DNA of 64,000 bases from Paraburkholderia silviterrae (GCF_004353915.1 NZ_SMRP01000007.1:144284-208283), one strand, 5' to 3'; positions 53,093-63,362 are shown, counted from the stretch's first letter. Numbers and translations are program-made. Notes: generated from the sequence alone by a model not told the origin.

Positions 53093-56000
53093 AGCAGCCG
53101 GCCACGCCCCGAGATCAAGACGATTCGCCGTTACGCACTTTCGATTCGGTCGAGAAAAACCTGCAACGCGAGCGGCGCGTGTTCTCCATCGTGGTGGTGC
53201 TGCTGGCGCTGGTCACGCTCGCGGGCGCGTGCGCGATCGCCCTCGTGCGGCTGAGCGACTCGCTGCGAGCCCAGGAACAACTCGCGCGCCTCTACGAGCA
53301 AGGTGTCGTCGACGCGGTCCTCGAGCGGCGCAGCGCGCTGACTGCCGCCAACCTGATACTCGGGCTGCGCGCCAACGACGCCTACCACGCCGAACACGGC
53401 GCCCCGAACGACAGCCTGTGCACGAGCGTGTCCGCTACGGGCCCGCGCAACGCGGTCCTTCAGCAAAGCTGCAACGAGGCCGTCCGCACGCTGCTCGCGG
53501 CCGGCCAGAAGCCATCGATCGAGATGATCTCGGTCGCCAACGGCGCCGCATACTGGTACATCGCCCCATTTGCGGCGCCAACGCCCGGCGAGGCGCAGCG
53601 TCCGCTGATGCCTGCATCGATGATCGTGGACGCCGTGCTCAACCGCTATCGCGCCGCCCGGCTCGATCTGCTGGATGCCGCGAGAGAGAAGCGCGTGGTC
53701 TGGCTGCCAGTGCCCTCCACGCGCAAGGGCGAAAGCCCATACATGGTGGGCGCCTCGCTGGTCGCGAAGGGCAACCAGATCTACGCGATTGCCCTCACGC
53801 GCATTGCGCTGAGCGATCTGCTTCAGCCGGCCAAGCAGGACCTCTCGATTCCGGACGCCATCTTCCTCGACAGTTTCGACGTGCCGCTGGCCACGTCGGG
53901 CAAATACGTCGAGGCGCAACAGATCGAGCACCAACTGCCGGAGCGTCAGGACGGCGTCTTCCACTGGATTTCCGGTTCTGGCTGGGTACTGGGCCTTGCA
54001 CCGCTCGCCGCGGATTTAGGCCGGCTCGTGTTCGTGCTCCCGCCCGGACAGCAGTTGCACAGGATGGCCGGCGAATTGCTGCTGGTTGGTGCAATCGCCG
54101 CTGCCATCCTCGGTCTGCTATTCGCCATGTACCGGCACTGGAACTACCGGTTCCTCGTGGTGACCTACGAAGAGGCCTCGCGAGCGCTCGAGAGCGAAAT
54201 GCTCAATCACCTCCTCGTTCACGCGACGCCGGTCGGCCTGTGCATCGTGCGCCGTGCGACGCTGGAGATCGTCGTTTCGAATCAGATCGCGCGCGAGGTC
54301 CTCGGTCTCGCGCCGCAGGAGACGAGGCTGCCTCACAGCCTTCGCGCGGCGCTCGACGCGCGCCTTGGCGGGCAGGACGCCCACGCGGGGGAAAGCGGCC
54401 TGTTCCAGATTCCGCTTACCCTGAGCCGCGCCGGAAGCAGCCCGGTGTCGCTCGAAATCACCTACGCTCCCGCGAAGGTCAGGCACGAAGAGGTGCTGTT
54501 TTGCGCCATCGTGAACGTGACCGAGCACCACCACTCGAACCAGTTGCTGCGCCAGGCCAAGCTCGCGAGCGATGCTGCCGCGAAGGCCAAACTCGCGTTC
54601 TTCGCGTCCATGAGCCACGAGATCCGCACGCCGCTTTCCTCGCTCATCGGCAACATCGAGCTCGTGGCCATGGGGCCGCTGGCAGCCGAGCAACGCGAAC
54701 GCGTGCGCGCAATGCAGGTCTCGGCCGATGGGCTCCTGCAGGTGGTCAACGACGTACTCGATTTTTCGAAGATCGATATCGGCGCGTTGAGCATCGCGCC
54801 AGAGCCGGGATCGCTCGTCGAACTGCTGGAACGTCTTGCCCTGTCGCACGCGCGCGAGGCCAGCAAGCGAGGGCTGACCTTGCACGCGGTGCTCGACCGG
54901 CGCCTGCCTGCCGAGCTTGACTTCGACCCGGTCCGCGTGTCGCAGATCGTCAATAACCTGCTGAACAACGCCCTGAAATTCACCCATTCCGGCAAGGTGG
55001 TGCTGCGCGCGCGTTGGGGTGGCGAGGGTCTGGAACTCGACGTGTCCGACACGGGCATCGGGATACCCGAGGACCAACGGCATCGCCTGTTCCAGCCGTT
55101 TTCGCAGGCCTCCACGAACCGCCTGGCCCATGCGCGCGGGACCGGCCTCGGGCTGTCGATCTGCGCGAAGCTGTGCGAGCTCATGGGAGGCCGCATCGCG
55201 CTCGACAGCATCGTTGGCATGGGCACTCGCGTCACCGTCCATTTGCCGCTCGAGGCCGGTGGACCCGGTAAAGAGACGCCGGCGCTCAGTGCCTTGCCGC
55301 CGAACCGGACCGCCGTGCTATGCCGCGCGTCCGAGCACCATGAAACGTTGATCAATCAGTTCGACTGGAGTGCATCCGCGCCCATCGCGATATCGGACCT
55401 GAGCGAGACAGTCGAAAGCGATGCGTTCGACTGTCTGGTGGTCACCGAAGAATTCGATCCCGCGGAGGTGCTCGCGTGGTGGCCCACGCCTGCCTCGATC
55501 ATCTGGCTGCAGCAACAGGGCCCGCTGCTCGCCGCCACGCGTGCGGACGGCAGCCAGGAGGTCTCGATCTATAGCCGCGCGGGCATTCACTGCGCGTTGC
55601 TGGCGGCGATCTCCGGAGCGCCCCGGCTCGCGGGCGACGCCGGACAATCCACGCACAGCCTTGCAGACGCAGTGCCGGCAAGGCCGTTGAAGGGTCTGCG
55701 CGTCCTGATCGCCGAAGACAACCGCTTGAACCGCAACCTGCTTCGCGATCAGCTATCCATCCTGGGCGCGAAGGTCGTCGAGGCCGGCAACGGCAACGAG
55801 GCGCTCTCGATGCTGACCCAGGCACGTGTCGATGTGGTTCTGACCGATATCGACATGCCCGATATGAACGGCTTCGATCTGCTGCGCGAGATGCGCAGCC
55901 GTGGCTTGCCGATGCCGGTCTACGCCGTGAGCGCAAGCACGCGGCCCGAGGACGTTGCCAAGGGGCGGGCAATGGGCTTCGCGGGCTATTTCACGAAGCC

Positions 56001-56457
56001 GGTCCCGCTCGCCGTGCTCGCTTCGGCGCTGGGCGCAGGCGCTTCCACAAGCGCGGAGACCGCGTATCGGGACGAGGACTTTCCTGTGCCGGATCTGGAT
56101 TCCGGGTCCGGCGCACATGAAAACCCGGAGATTCCGCACGTGCCCGCTGAATACGCCCGCGCGTTTCTCGATCAGACCGAAGCCGATATTCAGGCGTATG
56201 GCAGCGCAATGGCCCAGCGCGATCTCGCTCGCCTCGAACGATTGCTGCACCGTACCGCAGGCACGCTCGCCGTGCTCGAACCCTCCCAACTGCTCGCATT
56301 GTGCGAGGACTTGCGCCACTCGCTCACGGAACTCGAGGGCTGGGATAGCGAAATTGGACTGCAGTGCGAATTCATTCTGCAAAAGCTGGCACAGATGTGC
56401 CAGCTTGCAAGGGCCGATGCGCAGCGCACCGATTTGCCGCGCCCCTCTATCCCTTGA
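53089..56457 (+). CDS. Hybrid sensor kinase with REC and Hpt domains (BvgS/RcsC-like)
   Basis: The 1122-residue membrane kinase has a helix near 32-53, a periplasmic region of about 280 residues without a known family, a second helix near 330-352, a PAS-like region, HisKA with His510 (MSHEIRTP), HATPase, a degenerate receiver-like stretch, a receiver with Asp920 (VVLTDIDMPDM), and a C-terminal Hpt-like domain with His1054 (LLHRTAG). It should relay phosphate His-Asp-His to the regulator encoded just upstream. The input signal is unknown. Confidence 0.9.
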   Translation: MKQPATPRDQDDSPLRTFDSVEKNLQRERRVFSIVVVLLALVTLAGACAIALVRLSDSLRAQEQLARLYEQGVVDAVLERRSALTAANLILGLRANDAYHAEHGAPNDSLCTSVSATGPRNAVLQQSCNEAVRTLLAAGQKPSIEMISVANGAAYWYIAPFAAPTPGEAQRPLMPASMIVDAVLNRYRAARLDLLDAAREKRVVWLPVPSTRKGESPYMVGASLVAKGNQIYAIALTRIALSDLLQPAKQDLSIPDAIFLDSFDVPLATSGKYVEAQQIEHQLPERQDGVFHWISGSGWVLGLAPLAADLGRLVFVLPPGQQLHRMAGELLLVGAIAAAILGLLFAMYRHWNYRFLVVTYEEASRALESEMLNHLLVHATPVGLCIVRRATLEIVVSNQIAREVLGLAPQETRLPHSLRAALDARLGGQDAHAGESGLFQIPLTLSRAGSSPVSLEITYAPAKVRHEEVLFCAIVNVTEHHHSNQLLRQAKLASDAAAKAKLAFFASMSHEIRTPLSSLIGNIELVAMGPLAAEQRERVRAMQVSADGLLQVVNDVLDFSKIDIGALSIAPEPGSLVELLERLALSHAREASKRGLTLHAVLDRRLPAELDFDPVRVSQIVNNLLNNALKFTHSGKVVLRARWGGEGLELDVSDTGIGIPEDQRHRLFQPFSQASTNRLAHARGTGLGLSICAKLCELMGGRIALDSIVGMGTRVTVHLPLEAGGPGKETPALSALPPNRTAVLCRASEHHETLINQFDWSASAPIAISDLSETVESDAFDCLVVTEEFDPAEVLAWWPTPASIIWLQQQGPLLAATRADGSQEVSIYSRAGIHCALLAAISGAPRLAGDAGQSTHSLADAVPARPLKGLRVLIAEDNRLNRNLLRDQLSILGAKVVEAGNGNEALSMLTQARVDVVLTDIDMPDMNGFDLLREMRSRGLPMPVYAVSASTRPEDVAKGRAMGFAGYFTKPVPLAVLASALGAGASTSAETAYRDEDFPVPDLDSGSGAHENPEIPHVPAEYARAFLDQTEADIQAYGSAMAQRDLARLERLLHRTAGTLAVLEPSQLLALCEDLRHSLTELEGWDSEIGLQCEFILQKLAQMCQLARADAQRTDLPRPSIP

Positions 56458-56763
56458 GGCGCAAGTCTGGCTCATCGCAAGCCTTGATTTGCGAAGCGAA
56501 TAGCGAGGCGTGGTCCGCCATTTCCAAGTTCTATGATTGCCGGCGATATCCGCAAGCCGCAAACTGGTCCTGACAGCTGCAGCGATCAACTAGCAGATCT
56601 GTCCGTTTCTGCATGTGAAACCTCCTTTCGCGCCCGCTTCGTGCGGGCGCCTTTTTCAGGACCATCGCAGGGAGTCCGTTGCACCCGCGCACGATACGCA
56701 TTCGCTTCGTAGCCGATGCGGCCGCGCCGACTTCCGGAGACGATTAATTAGAAAGGATAACGA
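56458..56763. other. Intergenic region with terminator and promoter space
   Basis: The kinase transcript end (hairpin at 56630-56656) and the promoter of the next gene share this 306-base gap. No gene is seen. Confidence 0.5.
56630..56656 (+). terminator. Rho-independent terminator after the hybrid kinase
   Basis: Perfect 8-bp arms GCGCCCGC (56630-56637) and GCGGGCGC (56643-56650) with a TTCGT loop are followed by CTTTTT. Confidence 0.85.
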
Positions 56764-57270
56764 ATGATCAAACGCCGACGTCTTATGCAAGTCATGCAGG
56801 CCGCGTTCGCGCTGGCTACAGTGACTGCGGCCTGTGTGACGCACAATGCCCATGCACAGGTCATCTACTCGAAACCCGTGGTGTATCCCGCACGCGGCCA
56901 AACGCCGTATCAGCAATCCACCGACGACGGCGCCTGCTATAGCTGGGCCAGGCAACAGACGGGCTTCGATCCGGCATGGGCGGCAACGGCGCCCGCCCCG
57001 GCATGGGCACCGGGCGGCCAGCGCGTGGTGGGCGCGGCCCGAGGTGCTGCAACCGGCGCCGTAGCGGGAGCCATCGCCGGAGACGCAGGCAAAGGCGCCG
57101 CGGCGGGAGCCGCGATTGGGACCATGGTCGGCGGTATCGAGCATCGTCAGGCGCGGCGCGCGGCCGGCGCCTATAACGCGCAAGCGCAGATGAATAGCGA
57201 GGCGGGGGCATCGTCGTATTCGCGCGCATGGAGCGCCTGCATGGCTGGGCGCGGATATACGGTCAACTAA
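56764..57270 (+). CDS. Exported glycine-zipper protein
   Basis: The 168-residue protein has a signal peptide (cleavage after AHA, near residue 31) and a glycine-zipper stretch (GAARGAATGAVAGAIAGDAGKGAAAGAAIGTMVGG, in pieces, about 90-125) that can insert in membranes or form oligomers. A DDGACYSWARQQTGFDP segment before it and a SAWSACMAGRGYTV segment after it are typical of this family. The ATG at 56764 has AAGGA upstream. Confidence 0.85.
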   Translation: MIKRRRLMQVMQAAFALATVTAACVTHNAHAQVIYSKPVVYPARGQTPYQQSTDDGACYSWARQQTGFDPAWAATAPAPAWAPGGQRVVGAARGAATGAVAGAIAGDAGKGAAAGAAIGTMVGGIEHRQARRAAGAYNAQAQMNSEAGASSYSRAWSACMAGRGYTVN

Positions 57271-57458
57271 GCGTCATGCGCGTCCGCCACGCATCAGAAG
57301 CGCTGAATGATCCCCACGCGAGCGGCGAACTGATGACTCATGCTCGAAGGCATGACTATCCATGACAGTCGACGGCAACACGGTCGCTGCCCGACGCGGC
57401 GCGCGATAGCACGCGCTCATCGGGCAACCCGAGTCCAATCCGGATCTTGAGCGTCAGC

Positions 57459-58928
57459 TCAGCCCGCGCTACGCGCAGCTACGGTGAGCGGATCGATCGG
57501 CGTGAAGACGCCCGCGCGCGCCTCGATCGCTTCGCCCGCCGCGAGGCACAGCGCCTCGCCAAAGCGGCCAGCCACGAGTTGCACGCCCGAGGGCATTCCG
57601 TTGCTCACGGGTGCCGGCACGCCAAGCGGCACGCTCAGGCCCGGCAAGCCGAGCACCGCCGTCGCGAGCAGCGGGCCCTGCGCCTGCAGGATGCGGCGCA
57701 TCGCGTCGTCGCCGTGCTGGTCGGCATCGACAGCGAACGGGTTCTGGCACGACACCGGCATCAGCAGCAGCGGATAGCGCGCGAAGAAGGCCTGCCATTC
57801 GCGCAACAGGCCCGTGCGTTGCGACAGGCCATCCATGTAGCCGACCAGGTCGAGCGTCGGCGCAATGCGGCGCTGGCTGCCGAACGCCGTGCGGATGGCG
57901 CGGTCGCCGTATTCTTCGATGGTCTTGTCGAGTCCGGTGAGCGCCTCGTTGGTCACGAGCTTCAACCAGAGCTCACAGGCTTCGTCAAAACGCGGCGGTA
58001 CCGCCTCCTCCACGACGCAGCCGGCCTCCTCGAGCCAGCGCGCGGCCTGCTGGACGGCGTCGATCACCGCCGGGTCGGTAGGAATGCCCGGCAGTTGCGC
58101 GCACACCGCCACACGCGTGGGGAACGGCGCCAAGGCGCCCTTCGGCGCATTCGATACATCCCGTTGCGTCGGCGCCACCGGCATCCACCAGGCGTCGCGC
58201 GAATCGCCGCCCTCCATCGCCGCGAGCGCCAGCCGCAGGTCGCCCACCGTGCGCGCGAGCGGCCCTTGCACCGAGGCGAGCTGCACCGCAAGCGTGCGGT
58301 CGCGGCTTTGCGTCGGGTTCCAGGCCGGCACGCGCCCCGTCGTCGGACGCAGCCCGGCCACGCCGCATGCATATGCAGGATAACGAATCGATCCACCGAG
58401 GTCGTTGCCGTGCGCAATTGCGCCGATCCCGGCCGCCACCGCTGCCGACGCGCCGCCACTGGAGCCGCCCGGCGTCAGGCCCGCATCCCAGGGATTCAGC
58501 GTTCTGCCGTAAAGATCGTTGTCGGTGAACCACCGGTACGAAAACGCGGGTGCGTTGGTGCGGCCGATGATGACCGCCCCCGCCTTGCGCAGATTCGCCA
58601 CGACCGGGCTGTCCTCGCGCGCGATCAGGTCCTTGTAGGCCACCACGCCATTGGACGTCGCGTACCCCGCCATATCGACGTTCACCTTGACCGTCACCGG
58701 CACACCATGCAGCGGGCCAGGCGCTTCGCGCCGGGCAACGGCGGCATCGGCCGCTGCGGCGGCTTCGAGCGCGCTATCCGCGAGCACATCCACGACCGCG
58801 TTCAGATGCGGATTGACTTCTTCGAGCCGCGCGAGACTGCTCTCTACGAGCTCCTTCGACGACACATCGCGCCGAGCGACGAGCGCGGCCATTTCCGTTG
58901 CGCTCAGGCGCCACCATGCTTGACTCAC
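57459..58928 (-). CDS. Amidase (amidase-signature family)
   Basis: The 489-residue hydrolase carries the Ser-cisSer-Lys triad: Lys81 in VTVKVNVD, Ser156/157 in GGSSGGAS and Ser180 in DLGGSIRYP. The substrate cannot be deduced (amides, nitrile products, or carbamates). A GTG at 58928, preceded by GGAGGAG, is the start. The frame is open to 59264 without support. It is divergent from a LysR gene, which should regulate it. Confidence 0.9.
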   Translation of the reverse strand: MSQAWWRLSATEMAALVARRDVSSKELVESSLARLEEVNPHLNAVVDVLADSALEAAAAADAAVARREAPGPLHGVPVTVKVNVDMAGYATSNGVVAYKDLIAREDSPVVANLRKAGAVIIGRTNAPAFSYRWFTDNDLYGRTLNPWDAGLTPGGSSGGASAAVAAGIGAIAHGNDLGGSIRYPAYACGVAGLRPTTGRVPAWNPTQSRDRTLAVQLASVQGPLARTVGDLRLALAAMEGGDSRDAWWMPVAPTQRDVSNAPKGALAPFPTRVAVCAQLPGIPTDPAVIDAVQQAARWLEEAGCVVEEAVPPRFDEACELWLKLVTNEALTGLDKTIEEYGDRAIRTAFGSQRRIAPTLDLVGYMDGLSQRTGLLREWQAFFARYPLLLMPVSCQNPFAVDADQHGDDAMRRILQAQGPLLATAVLGLPGLSVPLGVPAPVSNGMPSGVQLVAGRFGEALCLAAGEAIEARAGVFTPIDPLTVAARSAG

Positions 58929-59337
58929 TTGTGCTCCTCCTGGATTCCCGGTTTGCTCTCGCTTTCGATGCCTGTTGGACTGGCAGGGCGTCGTCAGGCA
59001 CTGTGAAGAGGCTAACCGGCACAGCCCGCTCGCAAAAGACGATATATTCTTCACGGTGACCACCACAGGTTGTCGCGCAGCGCCTGGGCGCTGCGGCGAA
59101 GCTGAGGCAATGTGGGCAGGTCCTGCGAGCCTGCGCCGGCCTTCTTGGGCCGCATCCCTCGCTAGAATGTAGCGGCCATGCCACTCGCGCGACGCGCGCG
59201 CGTTGCTGGACGGCGTGGCAAGCGCGGAATCCACGACGGCCTGCCGAGGCAGCATCGGCCTCAAAACACGATAAATTCACGACGGAGACAACGCGGCGTC
59301 GTCATAGGCCTGAGGGTCGCGACGCGGCGGACGAGAC
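58929..59337. other. Divergent intergenic region amidase/LysR
   Basis: This 409-base region holds both promoters. A partial palindrome CACGGTGACCACC lies near 59052. No further gene is supported. Confidence 0.5.
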
Positions 59338-60249
59338 ATGAAGGACCATCATCTGAAGGCCTGGCTTGCCCTGGTCGAAACCGGCAGCATTCGCGGTGCA
59401 TCGCGCCATCTGCATCTGAGCCAGGCCGCGGTCACGAAAGCCGTGCGCGAACTGGAGCAGGATCTCGACGCGCCGCTCATCGTGCGCAGCTCGCGCGGCG
59501 TACAGCTGACCGAATGCGGCCATCAACTCACCTCGCGCGCGCGCCTCGCCCAGGCTCAACTCGCGCTGGCGCGTCAGGACATTGCGCAGATCCTCGGCGG
59601 CAAACGCGGACGTGTCGCCGCAGCGGTGACGCCAATGGTGTTCCTCGGCGTGCTGCCCGCGGTCATCGAGCGCTACAACAAAATCATGCCGTTGGCAGAG
59701 CTGACTTTTGAGGAAGGCCTGATGCCTCATGTGCTGCATGCGCTGCGCGAGGGCTCGATCGACTTCGCGCTCGCCGCGCCGGCTGCGGAGGAAATCGGCG
59801 GCGAGTTCGACTTCGAGCCGCTCCAGACGCTCGAAACGATCGTGGTCTGCCGACGCGGGCATCCCATGGCAAGCGCCACCGAATGGAGTCAACTGGCCGA
59901 GTGCACCTGGGCCATGACCCTCTCGCCCGGCAGTCACCATAGCAACCTGCTCGACTACCTGGGCCGCGCGCAGCTGCCGCTGCCCACGCGCATGATCCGC
60001 GTGAACACATTCGGCGTGGGCTGGAATCTGATGGCCCGCAGCGACGCGCTGCTCGCGGTTCCCGTGGGCATGCTCGACGTGGAGCCCTATGCGCAGCAAG
60101 CGATGCGCGTGCCGTTGCGCCTCGAACTCCCGCCGCTGCGGCTTGGCATCATGAAGCTGCGCGACGCGCCGCTCTCGCTCGCCGCCGAAAAGCTCGCCGA
60201 CCTGTTCCGGCAGGAAATCGCTTCCAGCCAACGCCGGCGCGCCGCGTGA
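59338..60249 (+). CDS. LysR-family transcriptional regulator
   Basis: The 303-residue regulator has an N-terminal helix-turn-helix (ASRHLHLSQAAVTKAVRELEQDL split over residues 21-43) and a C-terminal effector domain with a VAAAVTPMVFLGVLP start. The ATG at 59338 follows GGACGAGAC. It is divergently oriented to the amidase gene, its probable target. Confidence 0.9.
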   Translation: MKDHHLKAWLALVETGSIRGASRHLHLSQAAVTKAVRELEQDLDAPLIVRSSRGVQLTECGHQLTSRARLAQAQLALARQDIAQILGGKRGRVAAAVTPMVFLGVLPAVIERYNKIMPLAELTFEEGLMPHVLHALREGSIDFALAAPAAEEIGGEFDFEPLQTLETIVVCRRGHPMASATEWSQLAECTWAMTLSPGSHHSNLLDYLGRAQLPLPTRMIRVNTFGVGWNLMARSDALLAVPVGMLDVEPYAQQAMRVPLRLELPPLRLGIMKLRDAPLSLAAEKLADLFRQEIASSQRRRAA

Positions 60250-60319
60250 GGCCGCCTGCGCCCCGGGCGGCGAAGCGGCCCGAGCGGAGAAACGGCCCGC
60301 GCCGCCTTGCCTCGCACAG

Positions 60320-61081
60320 TCAAGACGCCGGGTCCACGACTGCACGAACAGCGGCGTCCCGGGCCTCGTCCAGACGCGAAGTGGCAAGAGCAAGCAGACG
60401 CTGGCCGTCCCGCTTCATGGCGGCTTGCTGCATCGCACGCCAGACTTTCAGGGATGTGCGGATCGTTTGCGGCGCAGCCACCATTCCCAGCCGGACATAG
60501 CGCAACGTTCGCAATGAAATCGAGTGCAGGATATCGACCAGAAGCCGGTTATGACACAGACCGATCGTGGCGAAATTCAGGAGGAAGCTCTCCACGGCAT
60601 AGGCGTCTATCGACTCCTCCGCAGCCTGCTCCAACCTCGGAATATGCGCCGTCAATAACGCTTCGAACTCCGGCAAATTTTCGCGTGTCGCCTGCTCCAG
60701 CATCGTGACATAAAGCACACTGCGCACCCGGAAAATGTCCTTGAGCTCGTTCTCGTCGGGTGCCGTCACAATCGCTCCGCGTCGTGCCTGAAATTCCACC
60801 AACCGGTCCCGCTCCAGAATGCGCAAGGCTTCGCGGACAGGAGCGCGGCTGACGTGCAGCACTGCGCTGATGTCCGCCTCCAGCAAGCGCTGCCCCGATT
60901 TCACGAGGTCCAGCGTAATGACCCCGGCGAGGCGAGCAGCGATCTGCTCGGCGATGGGCACCGAGGCATAGGCCCAGTCCTGCCCGCGCAGCACCGCCCG
61001 CTCCACTGCCAGCATCAACGAATTCTTCGGCGTGAGGAGTGCGGAAAGATCGGGAAGATTTTGCGTCTTGTTGCGAGCCAT
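60320..61081 (-). CDS. GntR-family (FCD) transcriptional regulator
   Basis: The 253-residue regulator has a winged helix (LEADISAVLHVSRAPVREALRILERDRLV in pieces) and an FCD domain. It is close to the regulator at 28536 along its whole length (same start motif and same HVSRAPVREALRILERDRLV block). The ATG at 61081 is chosen by comparison with that paralogue; a TTG at 61093 is an alternative. It lies 36 bases after the dioxygenase gene on the same strand and probably regulates the cluster. Confidence 0.88.
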   Translation of the reverse strand: MARNKTQNLPDLSALLTPKNSLMLAVERAVLRGQDWAYASVPIAEQIAARLAGVITLDLVKSGQRLLEADISAVLHVSRAPVREALRILERDRLVEFQARRGAIVTAPDENELKDIFRVRSVLYVTMLEQATRENLPEFEALLTAHIPRLEQAAEESIDAYAVESFLLNFATIGLCHNRLLVDILHSISLRTLRYVRLGMVAAPQTIRTSLKVWRAMQQAAMKRDGQRLLALATSRLDEARDAAVRAVVDPAS

Positions 61082-61117
61082 AACGTTTATCAAAAGCGAT
61101 TTTGAACCGGCACCCCG

Positions 61118-61963
61118 TCAATACGGCCTGTCACCTTCAATCCCGGCTCTTTCCATCTTGCGCGGCGCCGGCCAATAGTCCATGACCGCATAGTGCTGGG
61201 TCGACCGGTTATCCCAGACTGCCACGCTATTGGGCTTCCAGCGAAAGCGGACCTGATACTCGGGAATCGATGCCTGGCTCTGCAGATAATTGAGCAGAAG
61301 ACTGGCGCCGGGCGTCTTGTCGAGGCCATACCGCACGTTCTCGACGGTGTGGTAATTGACGAAATGGGTCGTAAAGCTACCGACGTACAAGACCTTTTCG
61401 CCAGTCTCAGGATGGGTCCGCACGACCGGGTGCTCCACCTCCGGATTTTGCGCGGCCAGTTGCCTGCGCTCTTCGAGCCCCATTGCGGCTCCAAACGAGT
61501 GCTCGATGCTGCTTTTCGCCCTCAAGCCCTCGATACGCTTCTTGATGTCGTCCGGCAGTTGCCTGTAAGCCTCGACCATGTTGACCCAGATGGTATCGCC
61601 GCCGACCTCCGGGCATTCGATGCAGCGCAGTACCGCCCCCATGGACGGAGCAGCTCGCCACAATCCATCGGTATGGTAGTTGTTTTCATAAGGGTTCTTT
61701 TCCTCCGACCGATAGATCTGCACGAGACCTGGGTGGTCCGGGTCGCTGCCCGCAACAGGATGATCTTCCAGTTTCCCGAATCTGCGCGCGAAATCAACAT
61801 GCTCCTCGCGAGAGATCACCTGATCCCGGAAGAAGAGAACCCGGTGTTTGAGCAGCAGTGCCTTTATTTCTTCAAACAGCGATGCATCCCTTGCAGCGTC
61901 TCCCAGGTTCACACCGGACACTTCTGCGCCAATGCAAGCGGTCAGTTTTTCGATTTTGATCAT
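61118..61963 (-). CDS. TauD/TfdA-family Fe(II)/2-oxoglutarate dioxygenase
   Basis: The 281-residue enzyme has the iron facial triad His97-x-Asp99 (NYHTDGLW) and distal His257 (DNRSTQHYAV), with an Arg near 268 for 2-oxoglutarate. It hydroxylates a small substrate (taurine, phenoxyacetate-like or other); the substrate is unknown. The ATG at 61963 has AAGGAG upstream. It follows the MFS transporter gene by 52 bases, so they form an operon. Confidence 0.9.
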   Translation of the reverse strand: MIKIEKLTACIGAEVSGVNLGDAARDASLFEEIKALLLKHRVLFFRDQVISREEHVDFARRFGKLEDHPVAGSDPDHPGLVQIYRSEEKNPYENNYHTDGLWRAAPSMGAVLRCIECPEVGGDTIWVNMVEAYRQLPDDIKKRIEGLRAKSSIEHSFGAAMGLEERRQLAAQNPEVEHPVVRTHPETGEKVLYVGSFTTHFVNYHTVENVRYGLDKTPGASLLLNYLQSQASIPEYQVRFRWKPNSVAVWDNRSTQHYAVMDYWPAPRKMERAGIEGDRPY

Positions 61964-62015
61964 GAGCGGTTACTCCTTGTTTCGCGACTATTTACATCGA
62001 CATTAAGTGATTGGG

Positions 62016-63362
62016 TCAGGCTCGTACTTCGGCGTTCAGGGCGTGGCCGCCAGGCGGCTCCATATCCAGCTCGACGGCGCAAACGCGCGCAGCGTCTGCG
62101 TCGTAACTGCGCATCGCGATGACGAAAAACACCGCTGCCAATACGCTAAACAGGGGAACGACCGTCAAGGCGCGCTGCAAACCCCATTGGTCCGACACAA
62201 TGCCCGTCAGCAATGGCCCCACAGCCAGGCCGAAGATATTCTGAAAAAGAGAAAGGACCGCTGCACCCGTGGAGCGCACGCCAGGATGAATAATGTCCAT
62301 CGCAATCCCGGCGACCACACCCACCGTGCAGTTCATGAAAAAGGCACCCAGGATGATCAGGTCGAACCGTACATTTCCGGCATAGCTGCCGCCAAATGCA
62401 GCCACCAGAATGATCGACGTGGCCAGACACAGTACAGAGAGCGCGAGTAGTTTATTGCGCGGCCGGCGCACTGCCACACGCCCTACCACGGCGCCCCAGA
62501 CCGTACAGCTAACCGCACCGACCAAGACGACCAGCCCTGCCGCCCTGGCAGCGGCTTCTGGAGACATGCCCTGGAAGCGGTTCATATAGCTGGGCAACCA
62601 TGACCAGATAGCCGACACGGTAATCAGTTGTGCCGCCGCAGCGACACACACCCACAGCAGTGTTCGGGTGCGTGCCATGGTGCCGAAGATGTTTTTCAGC
62701 GATTCCCCCAGCGACTGGGCCGTCTTGTTTGAATCGGCCGCCAACGGCAGGGTCCTGTAGTCACGCACGAAAAGATAAAGCAATGCGAGTACGAGCCCAG
62801 GCAGGCCGACCACGCCAAAAGCAGCCTTCCACCCCCACCTGGCCGCAATCGCCCCACCCAGCACCACACCGAGGACAGAGCCCAGCGACGGCGCGGCATA
62901 AAAAGCACCGAGCACGGCACTGCGCAAACGAGCGGGGAACAATGTCGAGATGAGGGCCACGCCTACGGAGCCGTAACCGGCCTCGCCTATCCCCACCACG
63001 GCGCGTGCTGCAAACAGTTGACTGAAGTTGGCCGTGAACATGCATGAGATCGTAGCCAGGCTCCAGCAGACAGCCATCGCGACGATACTCTTCACGCGGC
63101 CCATCCGGTCCGCCACCAGCGCGACGGGTATGCCGCATGCGCCCACAACAACGGAAACGACGGACACGAGGGAACCCAGTTCCTTGTCACTCAAGCCCCA
63201 TTCGCTCCTGATGTGAGGAAACAGCGAGACGATCACCTGTCGATCGATAAAATCGAAAAACATGAGCGCGAACGTCATCCCAAATGCAAACCATGCCCGC
63301 CGCTTGCTGATCAGATAGGTATCCTGATTAGCAACTACAGGATCACCGGCCAAAACGTTCAT
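62016..63362 (-). CDS. Major-facilitator-superfamily transporter
   Basis: The 448-residue membrane protein has about 12 helices and MFS motifs: FFDFIDRQVIVSLFPHIRSEWGLSD in the first helix region and the loop DRMGRVKS between helices 2 and 3. It probably imports the organic acid substrate of the dioxygenase beside it. The ATG at 63362 has GGAGAG upstream. Confidence 0.9.
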   Translation of the reverse strand: MNVLAGDPVVANQDTYLISKRRAWFAFGMTFALMFFDFIDRQVIVSLFPHIRSEWGLSDKELGSLVSVVSVVVGACGIPVALVADRMGRVKSIVAMAVCWSLATISCMFTANFSQLFAARAVVGIGEAGYGSVGVALISTLFPARLRSAVLGAFYAAPSLGSVLGVVLGGAIAARWGWKAAFGVVGLPGLVLALLYLFVRDYRTLPLAADSNKTAQSLGESLKNIFGTMARTRTLLWVCVAAAAQLITVSAIWSWLPSYMNRFQGMSPEAAARAAGLVVLVGAVSCTVWGAVVGRVAVRRPRNKLLALSVLCLATSIILVAAFGGSYAGNVRFDLIILGAFFMNCTVGVVAGIAMDIIHPGVRSTGAAVLSLFQNIFGLAVGPLLTGIVSDQWGLQRALTVVPLFSVLAAVFFVIAMRSYDADAARVCAVELDMEPPGGHALNAEVRA

